The notes beneath the pieces were generated by a model. It ran no database searches, was not told the origin of the DNA, and worked only from the letters and a program-made list of their open reading frames with translations. Positions 23,027 through 31,366 of a stretch of DNA of 52,023 nt are shown in pieces; positions within the stretch are counted from its first letter, which is position 1; each line of letters starts with the position of its first letter. The stretch spans positions 1-52,023 of the forward strand of contig DATDRS010000494.1 of NCBI GenBank assembly GCA_035291605.1, given 5' to 3'. The position numbers and the translations under genes were made by a program. The stretch is from DATDRS01 sp035291605. Its GTDB lineage: Bacteria > Chloroflexota > Anaerolineae > Anaerolineales > UBA6663.

Positions 23027-23938
23027 TCACACGAGAACCTGGATCGCCCCCGGCACGAGCGTCATTTCGACGTGCCGCACGTCGGCCTCGTAGGGCGCGA
23101 AGAGCTCGCCGTCGAGGTGGATCGGCAGCGCGCGGTCGGCGTCAATCACCAGGCGCGTCGTCTTGGCCAGCTTCACCTCCGGCTCGCGGAGGTGCGTCGC
23201 GTTCATGAACTTGGGCAGCAGCTGCAACATGCGGATCTGCGAGACGGGAGGCAGGTAGACAAATTCCACGACGCCGTCGTCTATCTGCGAGCCGGGTGTG
23301 GTGATGAACCCGCCGCCCTCGCGCGGGCCGTTGCCCACGGTGAGCATCAGAATCGGCTGGTCGAGCGCACCCCCATCGTAGGTCACCTTCATATGCGGCG
23401 CTTCGAAGTGATTGGCGATGGTGATCAGCGTGGAGGTGAGGTACATGACAAAACCGTGGAGGCCGGTGATCTTGCGGCTCTGGATGTTGATCGCCGCGTC
23501 GAAGCCGACGCCGCCTGTGTTGACGAAGTACTCCAGCCGGCCGGCGCCGTCGCGGACCATGATCGCGTCCACGGCGCGGACAGCGCCGCTGAACACGCGC
23601 TTCACCGCTTCCTGCGGGTTGGTCTCAATCCCGGCGGAGTGCGCGAAATCGTTGCCCGAGCCAATGGGCACGATGCCCAGGCGGGGGCGCTGCACGGCGT
23701 CAATCTTCATCAACCCATTGACGACTTCGTGCACCGTCCCGTCACCGCCGAGCGCGACGACAGTCTTGTAGCCCTTGATGCCCGCTTCCGCAGCAATCTC
23801 GACGGCGTGCGCGGGATATTCGGTGCCGCGCCAGTCGGCCCCACCCATCTCGTCCACAATCGCGCGCAGGTCTGAGGCTCTTTGCCCCGACCGCCCGCGG
23901 TCAGAGTTGGGATTGAAAATCAGGAGGATGTTATGCAT
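23027..23938 (-). CDS. Diacylglycerol/lipid kinase (DgkB/YegS family)
   Basis: 303 residues of the DAGK catalytic family. It has the nucleotide-binding loop GGDGTVHEVVNG (64-75), PIGSGNDFA (91-99), and the C-terminal beta domain with HLDGE. It phosphorylates diacylglycerol, sphingosine-like lipids or undecaprenol at the cytoplasmic face of the membrane; the precise lipid is not visible. A GAGGTGATT site precedes the ATG. It is followed by the helicase-associated gene. Confidence 0.9.
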   Translation of the reverse strand: MHNILLIFNPNSDRGRSGQRASDLRAIVDEMGGADWRGTEYPAHAVEIAAEAGIKGYKTVVALGGDGTVHEVVNGLMKIDAVQRPRLGIVPIGSGNDFAHSAGIETNPQEAVKRVFSGAVRAVDAIMVRDGAGRLEYFVNTGGVGFDAAINIQSRKITGLHGFVMYLTSTLITIANHFEAPHMKVTYDGGALDQPILMLTVGNGPREGGGFITTPGSQIDDGVVEFVYLPPVSQIRMLQLLPKFMNATHLREPEVKLAKTTRLVIDADRALPIHLDGELFAPYEADVRHVEMTLVPGAIQVLV

Positions 23939-24156
23939 GCAATCACCTCGCCTACCCCATCCCGCTTTCCAAGCGTCAGGCGGTGAATTTCGCCTTGGAA
24001 TTTGGGGTCTGGGAGTTGGGATTTCTCACTAATGTACCTCCAAACGCCTTATGGCACAAAATTCGCTTGACCCTGCGAGTCGGCGGAAGTACAATCCGCC
24101 AGATGTTGGACAGGCGTTCCATAGCCCGCTACTGATTGGGCATGCGAGTCTCTCTG

Positions 24157-24165
24157 TGCTATACT
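24157..24165 (+). promoter_or_regulatory. Extended -10 promoter of the membrane-machine operon
   Basis: TGCTATACT (24157-24165) fits the TGn-TATACT extended -10 pattern. The -35 region (TGGGCA, 24137-24142) is weak. It would give a leader of about 145 bases before the ATG at 24318. Confidence 0.5.
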
Positions 24166-24261
24166 CGCGCTTGAATCAGACTCACGTCGGTCGCGCCGGG
24201 TCTGGCAGCCCTGCGAAAGCGATTGAGGTTGGGGCGCGCGGGTGCGAGGTCTGGGAGTTTC

Positions 24262-24284
24262 GTAGGAGCGCGTTGCACGCGCGA
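24262..24284. repeat. REP-like palindrome with GTAG head
   Basis: GTAG (24262-24265) is followed by a short palindromic stem (GCGCG/CGCGC) with a TTGCA loop. A second GTAG-headed palindrome is at 43567-43592. This layout is like bacterial REP elements moved by RAYT transposases; none is in the window. Confidence 0.45.
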
Positions 24285-24317
24285 CTTTGGCAGCCGCGCA
24301 AACCTGAGGCAACTGGG

Positions 24318-24566
24318 ATGAAAGACGAGCGCATTGCGGAATTGACTAACCGGCTGCGAGCCTGGGGATTGAACGGGTTCGCCGCTTCGCTGCTGGAATC
24401 GGCCGGGCCGCTGGCCTTCCTGGGCGCGCAGGCATTATACGCCGTCGGGCCGATGCTGAATCCCCTCTTCCCGGAAGATGAAGTGACCTCCCTCGCCCGG
24501 CTGCTTGAAGACCCCTCCTCGATCCAGGCCCTGGCCGACCATTTGAATCAGGAGTCGCCGGAATGA
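24318..24566 (+). CDS. Small protein opening the membrane-machine operon
   Basis: 82 residues, unrecognised. A charged N-terminus (MKDERIAELTNRLRAW) is followed by a moderately hydrophobic middle (LLESAGPLAFLGAQALYAVGPML) and an acidic C-terminus. It could be a peripheral membrane or adaptor protein. The ATG at 24318 is preferred because the upstream extension crosses the promoter and a REP-like element. Its stop overlaps the next start (ATGA), which ties it to the DUF6754-like gene. Confidence 0.65.
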   Translation: MKDERIAELTNRLRAWGLNGFAASLLESAGPLAFLGAQALYAVGPMLNPLFPEDEVTSLARLLEDPSSIQALADHLNQESPE

Positions 24567-25312
24567 ACCTGACCGGATTAGGTTTTGTCTTGCTCTTTGC
24601 GGGACTCATACTCGCCTTCATCGTCCTCGGCCGGCGCCGCGGCGCGCGCCCGGCGGCCTTCCGCCCCCTGGAAGCCTTGCAGAGTCTGCCGACCACCGTT
24701 GGCGAAGCCGTTGAAACGGGGCGGCGCCTGCACATCTCGCTGGGCACGGGGACCATCGGCCAGACGGACACCGCCGCCGCCCTCGCCGGGCTGACCGTTC
24801 TCGACCAGATTTCTGAGGTCACTGTGGTCAGCGACAAACCGCCGGTCGTCACCGCGAGTGACGGCGCGGTCATGCTCCTCGCGCAAGACACGCTCCAGCA
24901 CGTGTACTCGCGGCAAAACGCGCAGGAGCGGTATGATCCCACCTCGGCCCGCGTGGCTGGCCTCTCGCCTCTCTCGTTCGGCGCGGCCGTGACGACGATG
25001 ATTACAGATGACTCGCTGGCCGGGACGGTGCTCGTCGGTTCGGTCGGGTCAGAGGCGGTGCTGCTCGCCGAGGCCGGACACCGGGCGAACATCACCACCC
25101 TCGCGGGTTCGCTGGACCCGGCGGCGCAGGCGCTGCTCTTCGCCGCCGCCGACTATCCCTTGATCGGCGAAGACCTGTTCGCGGGCGGCGCGTACATCGG
25201 GCGGCATCCCGGCCACATCGCCAGCCTGCGTGCGCAGGACATCATGCGCCTGCTCATCGGCCTGGCGATCCTCGGCGGGGCGCTGCTCAAGACACTGGGA
25301 ATTCTGCCGTGA
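24563..25312 (+). CDS. DUF6754-like membrane protein
   Basis: 249 residues. One N-terminal membrane helix (MNLTGLGFVLLFAGLILAFIVLG) is followed by a soluble domain of about 190 residues and a C-terminal helix (IMRLLIGLAILGGALLKTLGI). Family-like segments are GRRLHISLGTGTIGQTDTAA, LAGLTVLDQI, SDKPPVVTASDGA, AQDTLQHVY and FAGGAYIGRHPGHIASL. I recall this as the DUF6754 family, of unknown function. It is coupled by four-base overlaps to both neighbours. The topology suggests the soluble part faces one side, anchored at both ends. Confidence 0.7.
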   Translation: MNLTGLGFVLLFAGLILAFIVLGRRRGARPAAFRPLEALQSLPTTVGEAVETGRRLHISLGTGTIGQTDTAAALAGLTVLDQISEVTVVSDKPPVVTASDGAVMLLAQDTLQHVYSRQNAQERYDPTSARVAGLSPLSFGAAVTTMITDDSLAGTVLVGSVGSEAVLLAEAGHRANITTLAGSLDPAAQALLFAAADYPLIGEDLFAGGAYIGRHPGHIASLRAQDIMRLLIGLAILGGALLKTLGILP

Positions 25313-25959
25313 AGATTCGCTTCGGTAACGCCCTGCTCACGGCCATCGCCGCCGGGGTCGGGTTTGTCACCCTGCTTGGCTACTTCGTCAACGCGCCCAT
25401 CCTGCGGGTCATGCGCCAGCAGTTGGTGGCCTGGGCCAGCCTCCTCGCCGCCGTGGCAGTTATTATCGGCGCGCTCAACTTGCTGCAGGTTCACCTGAAG
25501 AAAATGACGCGCGGCGCGCCGGGCTGGTTCTACAGCCTCTTCCTGATCCTGAGCCTCGTCGGCACGCTGGGAGTGGGGATCGCCGCTCCATTCGTCGGCT
25601 GGGGAAGCGGCCCGACGAACACCGCCAATGCCTGGGTCTTCCACAATATCCAGTCCGCCCTCGGCGCGGCCATTGCGGGCCTGCTCTTCTTCTTCCTCGT
25701 GTTTGCCGGTTACCGGCTGCTGCGCCGCCGCGCCTCGCTCACGCTCGTCGTCTTTGTCGTCGCCGCCATCATCTCGCTGATCGGCGCGGCCCCGCTTCCC
25801 GCGGGCGTGCCCGATTTCGGCCTGCGCGATCTGCGCCTCTGGCTCGCACAGGTCCCGGCGGTTGCGGGCGGGCGCGGCCTGCTCCTGGGCGTGGCGCTTG
25901 GCGTTATTGCTACCGGTCTGCGCATCCTGCTCGCGGTAGACCGGCCTTACGGTGAGTAA
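25309..25959 (+). CDS. Polytopic membrane protein of the machine locus
   Basis: 216 residues with about six membrane helices (for example GNALLTAIAAGVGFVTLLGY, LVAWASLLAAVAVIIGALNL, LTLVVFVVAAIISLIGA). Between helices is a stretch with GWGSGPTNTANAWVFHNIQS. There is no recognisable transporter motif. It starts with GTG, overlapping the DUF6754-like stop by four bases, and is followed after 2 bases by the large zinc-ribbon gene. It is probably an integral subunit of the same complex. Confidence 0.7.
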   Translation: MKIRFGNALLTAIAAGVGFVTLLGYFVNAPILRVMRQQLVAWASLLAAVAVIIGALNLLQVHLKKMTRGAPGWFYSLFLILSLVGTLGVGIAAPFVGWGSGPTNTANAWVFHNIQSALGAAIAGLLFFFLVFAGYRLLRRRASLTLVVFVVAAIISLIGAAPLPAGVPDFGLRDLRLWLAQVPAVAGGRGLLLGVALGVIATGLRILLAVDRPYGE

Positions 25960-25961
25960 GC

Positions 25962-28856
25962 ATGGCCGTCATTCGCTGCCAGGCCTGCGGCAAGCCCAAC
26001 CCTGATTTCCTGGACGTGTGCCAGTATTGTGACGCGCGCCTCAAGCCGCTCGAGGCCGGCCCCGCGCCGGAGGCGGCGCCCGCGGGCGATGTCATCCGCT
26101 GCCAGGCCTGCGGCAAACCCAACCCCGCCTTCACGGAAGTCTGCCAGTTCTGCGACTCACCCCTCAAGCCGCAGTTGTTCGGCTTTGGCGAGACGACATC
26201 CGCCGAGGCGGGCGATCAGATTCGCTGCCAATCGTGCGGACGCCTCAATCCGCCTTTTGCCGAGGCCTGCCAATACTGCGAGGCGCGTCTGCGGCCCTTG
26301 CAAGAGATTGCAGGGGATGAAACGGCCGGGGCCACAGCAGCGCCCGAACCCCCGGGCTCGCCCGGGGGCGGGCCCGAGAGCGGCGCCCAGCCTGGCATGG
26401 AGTGGATGCGCAGACTGTCAACCGAACCATCCGCCGAGCCGGATTGGATGTGGACCGGCGCGGCTGGAGAAGAACCCGAACCGGCCGCGGCGCCATCGGA
26501 AGAAACCCCGGATTGGATGAGGCCATTCGGCGGCGAGCAACCCGCCCAACCGGCTGAACCCCCGGGATCGCCCGAGGGCGGGCCTGCCATGCCCGATTGG
26601 ATGAGTTCCCTGGGCGGCGAGCCGACGCGGATGGAAACGGCTGCGCCCGCCGAGGAAGTGCCCGATTGGTTGCGTTCCTTTGGCGAACCTCCGTCTCAAC
26701 CCACGCCGAGTGCGCCAGCGCCCTCGCGAGACATCCCGGAGTGGCTGCGCCCGCCGGAGTCCTCTGAGGCTGAGGCTGCCGCGCCCTTGGGTGAAACGCC
26801 GGATTGGTTGAGCACGCCCGCTCAACCTGAGGCGGCTCCCCCGGCAGAAGAAGTCCTGGACTGGATGCGTTCGTCCGGCGGCGCACCCGCTCAACCGGCA
26901 GAGGCCGCACCCCCGGGCTCGCCCGAGGGCGGGCCTGCTTTCGGCGCTGAGCCAACATCCGCCGCCGAGATGCCTGACTGGCTGAGCGCGCTCGGCGGCG
27001 CACCCGCTCAACCTGAGGCGGCTCTCCCAGCAGAAGAAGTCCCGGACTGGATGCGTTCGTCCGGCGGCGCGCCCGCTGAGCCGGTAGAGACCGCACCCCC
27101 GGGCTCGCCCGAGGGCGGGCCTGCTTTCGGCGCTGAGCCAACATCCGCCGCCGAGATGCCTGACTGGTTGAGCGCGCTCGGCGGCGCACCCGCTCAGCCG
27201 GCAGAGGCTGCACCTGCTTTCGGCGCTGAGCCAACACCCGCCGCCGAGATGCCTGACTGGTTGAGCGCGCTCGGCGGCGCGCCGGCTGATGTGGGGGGAT
27301 TTGAAACCCGCCCCGAAGCCGCGCCGGCCGACGAAACGCCCGACTGGCTCCGTTCGATGGGCATCTCTGCGCCGACTGAACCGGTGGGCGCTCCGCCCGA
27401 GGCCGCCGAGGCTGCGCCCGACTGGCTGAGTGGGCTGGGCGCGCCGCGCTTCGCGGCTCCGGCTGAACCCACTTCACCCTTCGGAGCGTTCACGGAAATT
27501 CCTGCCGAAGCCGCACCTGCTGCCGGGGAAATGCCCGACTGGCTTTCTTCCTTGCAGCCTGCGACCCCGCCTGAGGTCCCGGGTGCGCCTGAACCGGCTC
27601 CAGCCTCGTCGCTCTTTGGCGCGATGCCGTCGCCCTTCGCCGCGGAGGAGACGCCAACACCGCTCGTCCCCCCCGCTGCCACGGCAGGCCTGGCGCTGGG
27701 CGAAATGCCCACCTGGCTGCAATCCATGCGGCCCGTGGACGTGCAACCATCCCGCGTCCCGCCTGAGGTTGACAACTACGAAGAAAAGGTGGGCATCCTC
27801 GCCGGGATGCGCGGCGTGTTGCAGGCCGAGCCGGCCATTGCCAAGCCGCACAAGAGCGAAGTCCCAGTCCAAAAGCTGGAGGTTAGCGAGGCGGAGGCCG
27901 CGCAGGCGACATTACTCGCCGGAGTCTTGAAGGCCGAAGCAGAGGAGGCGCGCCCGGTCTCCAAACGCCGGCTGCAAATCGCGCTGCCGGTCGAGCGCTG
28001 GCTGGTCTTTGCGGCGCTGGCCCTCGCCGTCATCTTCCCGTGGTTCTTCGCCGCAGGCTTCTTCCCCGCGCCGACCACCATCGCGCGTGAGACGAACGCG
28101 GCCTTTGAGCTGGTCGAGGGCCTGCCTACCGACAAACCCGTGCTCGTGGCCTTCGACTACGATCCGGCGCAGCGCGGCGAGCTTGACCCCGCCGCCCAGG
28201 CGGTGATCTTCCACCTGATGCGCCGGGGGGTCTCCCTGGCGGGGGTCAGCACGCACCCTGCCGGGGCCGGGGTAGGCCAAGACATCTTCAACGAACTGGC
28301 GCTCGGCCTCAAGAATGCCTACGGCGTTTCCTACACCTATGGCGTCAACTATATCAACCTCGGCTACATTCCCGGCGGGCCGGTTGGCCTGCTGCAATTC
28401 GCGACTAACCCGCGCTCGCTCTTCAACACGGACTTCAGCGGCGCCATGCGAGTTTGGGACGCGCAGAGCGCGCCCGAAATGAGCCAGGTGTATGGGCTGA
28501 GCGATTTCAGCCTGATCGTGCTGGTGTCGTCCACGCCCGACGCGATCCGCGCCTGGATCGAGCAGACGCAGAGCTTCGCCGCTGCGGCGCCGGTTGTGGC
28601 CGTGGTGAGCGCCGGCGCCGATCCACTGGTGAGGCCTTATTACGAAGCCAACCCGCCACAGATCAAGGGGATGGTGACCGGCATCGTCGGCGCGGCGCAA
28701 TACGAACAGCGCGCTGGCCTCCCCGGCGGCGGCCCGGCCAGCAATCGCTGGGATGCCATCGGCGGGGGAGTGCTCGCCGCCGTTATCCTGATCATTGCGG
28801 GCAATCTGCTTGGCGCGCTGGCGCGGATGACTGTGCTCCGCGCCCGGAAACGATAA
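25962..28856 (+). CDS. Large zinc-ribbon / PDWL-repeat membrane protein with extracellular domain
   Basis: 964 residues. Three zinc ribbons open the protein (CxxC pairs at 6/9+20/23, 47/50+61/64, 89/92+103/106). Residues about 140-590 are Pro/Ala/Glu-rich and disordered, but carry some 16 copies of a short motif like MPDWLSALGG or VPDWMRSSGG. A membrane helix follows (about 685-708), then a soluble domain of about 200 residues (KPVLVAFDYDPAQRGELDP, LMRRGVSLAGVST, NYINLGYIPGG, MVTGIVGAAQYEQRAGLPGG), and a final helix. The C-terminal part resembles a conserved two-helix membrane family of unknown function that I have seen beside DUF6754 proteins. The N-terminal part probably acts in the cytoplasm as a docking scaffold; this is inference. 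Confidence 0.75.
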   Translation: MAVIRCQACGKPNPDFLDVCQYCDARLKPLEAGPAPEAAPAGDVIRCQACGKPNPAFTEVCQFCDSPLKPQLFGFGETTSAEAGDQIRCQSCGRLNPPFAEACQYCEARLRPLQEIAGDETAGATAAPEPPGSPGGGPESGAQPGMEWMRRLSTEPSAEPDWMWTGAAGEEPEPAAAPSEETPDWMRPFGGEQPAQPAEPPGSPEGGPAMPDWMSSLGGEPTRMETAAPAEEVPDWLRSFGEPPSQPTPSAPAPSRDIPEWLRPPESSEAEAAAPLGETPDWLSTPAQPEAAPPAEEVLDWMRSSGGAPAQPAEAAPPGSPEGGPAFGAEPTSAAEMPDWLSALGGAPAQPEAALPAEEVPDWMRSSGGAPAEPVETAPPGSPEGGPAFGAEPTSAAEMPDWLSALGGAPAQPAEAAPAFGAEPTPAAEMPDWLSALGGAPADVGGFETRPEAAPADETPDWLRSMGISAPTEPVGAPPEAAEAAPDWLSGLGAPRFAAPAEPTSPFGAFTEIPAEAAPAAGEMPDWLSSLQPATPPEVPGAPEPAPASSLFGAMPSPFAAEETPTPLVPPAATAGLALGEMPTWLQSMRPVDVQPSRVPPEVDNYEEKVGILAGMRGVLQAEPAIAKPHKSEVPVQKLEVSEAEAAQATLLAGVLKAEAEEARPVSKRRLQIALPVERWLVFAALALAVIFPWFFAAGFFPAPTTIARETNAAFELVEGLPTDKPVLVAFDYDPAQRGELDPAAQAVIFHLMRRGVSLAGVSTHPAGAGVGQDIFNELALGLKNAYGVSYTYGVNYINLGYIPGGPVGLLQFATNPRSLFNTDFSGAMRVWDAQSAPEMSQVYGLSDFSLIVLVSSTPDAIRAWIEQTQSFAAAAPVVAVVSAGADPLVRPYYEANPPQIKGMVTGIVGAAQYEQRAGLPGGGPASNRWDAIGGGVLAAVILIIAGNLLGALARMTVLRARKR
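26821..27290 (+). repeat. 186-bp tandem repeat inside the PDWL gene
   Basis: Units begin at 26821, 27007 and 27193, with a constant 186-base period. The first two are full and nearly identical; the third is shortened by an in-frame deletion. Each full unit encodes one VPDWM-type and one MPDWL-type motif. The number of units probably varies between strains. Confidence 0.8.
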
Positions 28857-28858
28857 CT

Positions 28859-29581
28859 ATGCCAGCCGCCCTCCTCCAGAGCCTGCCGGACATCATGGTG
28901 TTTGCGCTGACGCTGATGGTGTTCACCTACTTGTTGGGCGACAACCCGCTGTATCGCCTCGCCGTGCATCTCTTCGTCGGCGTCACGGCGGGATATGCCG
29001 TGCTGGTCGCGTATTACAACGTGATCCACCCGCAGATGCTGGGGCCGCTTGTCGTCTCTCTCAGCCAGGGCTTGGCGGTGCTCACCGCCCTGCCCACGCT
29101 GCTCCCTGCGCTCTTCGCTTTGATGCTCAGCCTGTTTCTGCTCCTCAAGCTCTCACCCGGCGCCTCTTGGACCAACCGTCTGGGCAGCGTGGCGACGGCG
29201 TATCTCGTCGGCGTGGGCAGCGCGGTCGCCATCGGCGGCGCAATCACCGGCACCCTCTTTCCGCAGATCAACGCCACCTTTCTCTCGCTGCTCCCGCAGA
29301 CCGAACTCGGCTTCTCGCCGGAGCGCATGGTGGATCACTTCGTCATCATCTTCGGCACGCTGGCGACGCTGGGTTTCTTCTACTACGGCGCGCGGGTGCG
29401 CCCCGGCCGCCCGCCGGAGCGGCCGCCTCTGGCCCGGCCCGTCGCCCTCGTCGGGCAGGTGTTCATCGGCGTCGCTTTCGGCGTCATGTACGCCGGGGCG
29501 CTCGTCGCCAGCCTGGCCTTCTTTGCCGACCGCCTGGTCGCCATGTGGTCCATCCTCGAACCCTTCCTGGGCGGCGGCTGA
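28859..29581 (+). CDS. Second polytopic membrane protein of the machine locus
   Basis: 240 residues with six or seven membrane helices (DIMVFALTLMVFTYLLGDNP, LFVGVTAGYAVLVAYYNVIH, LPALFALMLSLFLLLKL, SVATAYLVGVGSAVAIGGAI and further). The arrangement YLLGDNPLYRLAVHLFVGVTAGY is conserved in appearance, but I cannot name the family. The ATG at 28859 lies 2 bases after the previous stop. The C-terminal third ends in LEPFLGGG. Likely an integral subunit. Confidence 0.7.
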   Translation: MPAALLQSLPDIMVFALTLMVFTYLLGDNPLYRLAVHLFVGVTAGYAVLVAYYNVIHPQMLGPLVVSLSQGLAVLTALPTLLPALFALMLSLFLLLKLSPGASWTNRLGSVATAYLVGVGSAVAIGGAITGTLFPQINATFLSLLPQTELGFSPERMVDHFVIIFGTLATLGFFYYGARVRPGRPPERPPLARPVALVGQVFIGVAFGVMYAGALVASLAFFADRLVAMWSILEPFLGGG

Positions 29582-29591
29582 CAACGTCGTT

Positions 29592-31349
29592 ATGGCTGAC
29601 ACCACCTATCCCACCGACACGCTGCTGGCTTTGGATTTCGGGACGGCGACCACGCGGGCGATGCTGTTCGACGTGGTGGAGGGCAGTTACCGTTTTGTGG
29701 CCTGCGGCGAAGCGCCGACGACGGTCGAGCATCCGTATTACGAGGCCTCCGAGGGCATGCGCCATGCGCTCGTCGAGCTGCAAAACATCACCGGCCGCAC
29801 CCTGCTCGACGGCAATACGCACCTGCTGGTCATGCCCGCGACCCCTGATGGCGTTGGCGTTGACGCCGTCGCCGTCACCTCGAGCGCCGGGCCGGCAGTG
29901 AAAACGCTGCTGGTCGGCCTGCTGCCCGGCGTTTCGGTCGAGAGCGCGCGACGCCTGGCCGGTTCCGGCTATCTCACGCTCATGGATATCCTGAGCCTCG
30001 GCGACCGCCGCCGTACCGAACAGCAGTTTGACGCGGTGCTCAACGCCCAACCGGAACTGATCCTCGTCGCGGGCGGCACCGACAACGGCTCGCGCGAGGC
30101 GCTGGTCAAGCTGCTCGAAACCGTCGCGCTGGCCTGCCATCTCCTCCCAACCCCCACGCCGCCCAAACTGCTCTATGCAGGCAACCCGGTCCTGGGCGAC
30201 AAGATCAAAGAAATGTTCGGCGGCGCGGCTCACGTCTACACCGCGCCAAACGTCCAGCCGGAATTGGGCGAAGAAGTCTTCGGCCCGGCGCGCGCCGAGC
30301 TGGCGAAAATATTGGAAGCGCACCGCCTCGGGCAGATCGGCGGTTTCCAGGATCTGGCGCAGATGGCTGGTGGACGTATTTATCCGACCGCGCAGGCCGA
30401 GGGGCAAATCGTTCGTTATCTCAACCGGACACTCAACTCGCCAGGCGGGGTGTTGGGCGTGAATGTGGGTTCCGCCTCCACTTCGGTGGCCGCCGCCTTC
30501 AAGAACGAACTATACTTGAGCGTCCGCTCAGACCTGGGCATGGGCGCGAACGTCGCCGCCCTGCTGAACGAAACCACGGTCGAACAAGTGGCGCGCTGGC
30601 TGCCGTTTGAGGCGTCGGCGACGGCGGTGCGCGAGTTCATCCTGAACAAGAGCGCCCACCCGCACACTCTCCCGGCAGATCTGAATGACTTACATCTGGA
30701 AAACGCCATTGCGCGGGAAGTGTTGAGCGCGGGCCTGCGCACGGCCCACGCCCGCTGGCCCGCCTCTGTGCAGGGCCGGCGCAGCGACTTATTGCCGCGC
30801 ATTGACTTGATCCTGGGGAGCGGCGCGGTCCTGAGCCGCGCCCCCCGTCCCGGCGTGGCGGCCCTCATCCTGCTCGATGCGCTCCAACCGGTCGGCGTCA
30901 CCCACCTGATGCTCGATCCGCACCATGTGACCGCCGCCCTGGGAGCGATCGCGCACACCCATCCGATGACTGTCGTTCAGGCGCTGGACAGCGCTTTCCT
31001 GAGTTTGGGGACCGTGATATCCCCGGTCGGCGAGGCGCGCCCCGGCAGCGTCGCCTGCCGTGTCAAGTTGGTCATGGAGGGGGGGCAGGAAATGAGCGCC
31101 GAGGTCAAGTTTGGATCGCTCCAGGTGTTGCCCTTGCCGCTCGGACAGGACGGCAAATTGACTCTCAAGCCGCGCGGGGGCATTGACGTGGGCTTTGGGC
31201 CTGGGCGCGGCAAGATCATTCCGGTGACCGGCGGCGCAGTGGGCGTCGTCATTGACGCGCGCGGGCGTCCTATCGCGTTCCCCCAGGCCGCCGGCGAGCG
31301 GCAGGAACTGACATCCGAGTGGCTTCTGAAAGTCGGCGGCCTCGTATGA
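29592..31349 (+). CDS. MutL/GlmL-type ASKHA ATPase without a mutase
   Basis: 585 residues. The N-terminus LLALDFGTATTRAMLFDV (11-28) is the phosphate-1 motif of the actin/hexokinase/Hsp70 superfamily. Later segments (ARGEAP-like CGEAPTTVEHPYYEAS, VTSSAGPAVKTLLVGL, ELILVAGGTDNGSREALVK, LGVNVGSASTSVAAAF, LILGSGAVLSRAP) match the glutamate-mutase MutL family, whose known role is linked to B12 mutases. No mutase or B12 gene is nearby. The last 130 residues are a beta-rich extension (LPLPLGQDGKLTLKPRGGID, GKIIPVTGGAVGVVIDARGR). It may be the motor or assembly ATPase of the surrounding membrane proteins. Confidence 0.8.
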   Translation: MADTTYPTDTLLALDFGTATTRAMLFDVVEGSYRFVACGEAPTTVEHPYYEASEGMRHALVELQNITGRTLLDGNTHLLVMPATPDGVGVDAVAVTSSAGPAVKTLLVGLLPGVSVESARRLAGSGYLTLMDILSLGDRRRTEQQFDAVLNAQPELILVAGGTDNGSREALVKLLETVALACHLLPTPTPPKLLYAGNPVLGDKIKEMFGGAAHVYTAPNVQPELGEEVFGPARAELAKILEAHRLGQIGGFQDLAQMAGGRIYPTAQAEGQIVRYLNRTLNSPGGVLGVNVGSASTSVAAAFKNELYLSVRSDLGMGANVAALLNETTVEQVARWLPFEASATAVREFILNKSAHPHTLPADLNDLHLENAIAREVLSAGLRTAHARWPASVQGRRSDLLPRIDLILGSGAVLSRAPRPGVAALILLDALQPVGVTHLMLDPHHVTAALGAIAHTHPMTVVQALDSAFLSLGTVISPVGEARPGSVACRVKLVMEGGQEMSAEVKFGSLQVLPLPLGQDGKLTLKPRGGIDVGFGPGRGKIIPVTGGAVGVVIDARGRPIAFPQAAGERQELTSEWLLKVGGLV

Positions 31350-31366
31350 GTTGGGAGGCTTGAAAG

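Larger units (their letters stand above)
23939..24317. other. Intergenic region between divergent units
   Basis: No gene of its own. It holds G-run words of the 'ctgggagttggg' type at 24004-24020 and 24248-24260, a REP-like palindrome, and an extended -10 promoter for the rightward operon. Translation of this region as an N-terminal extension of the next gene gives low-complexity, repeat-derived peptide and was not accepted. Confidence 0.5.

Noticed and set aside
24051..24317. N-terminal extension of the small protein at 24318
   Set aside because: It would translate the promoter and the REP-like palindrome; no conserved features.
26821..27290. CRISPR-like array
   Set aside because: The repeats are a coding 186-bp tandem repeat in frame with the zinc-ribbon gene, without spacers.
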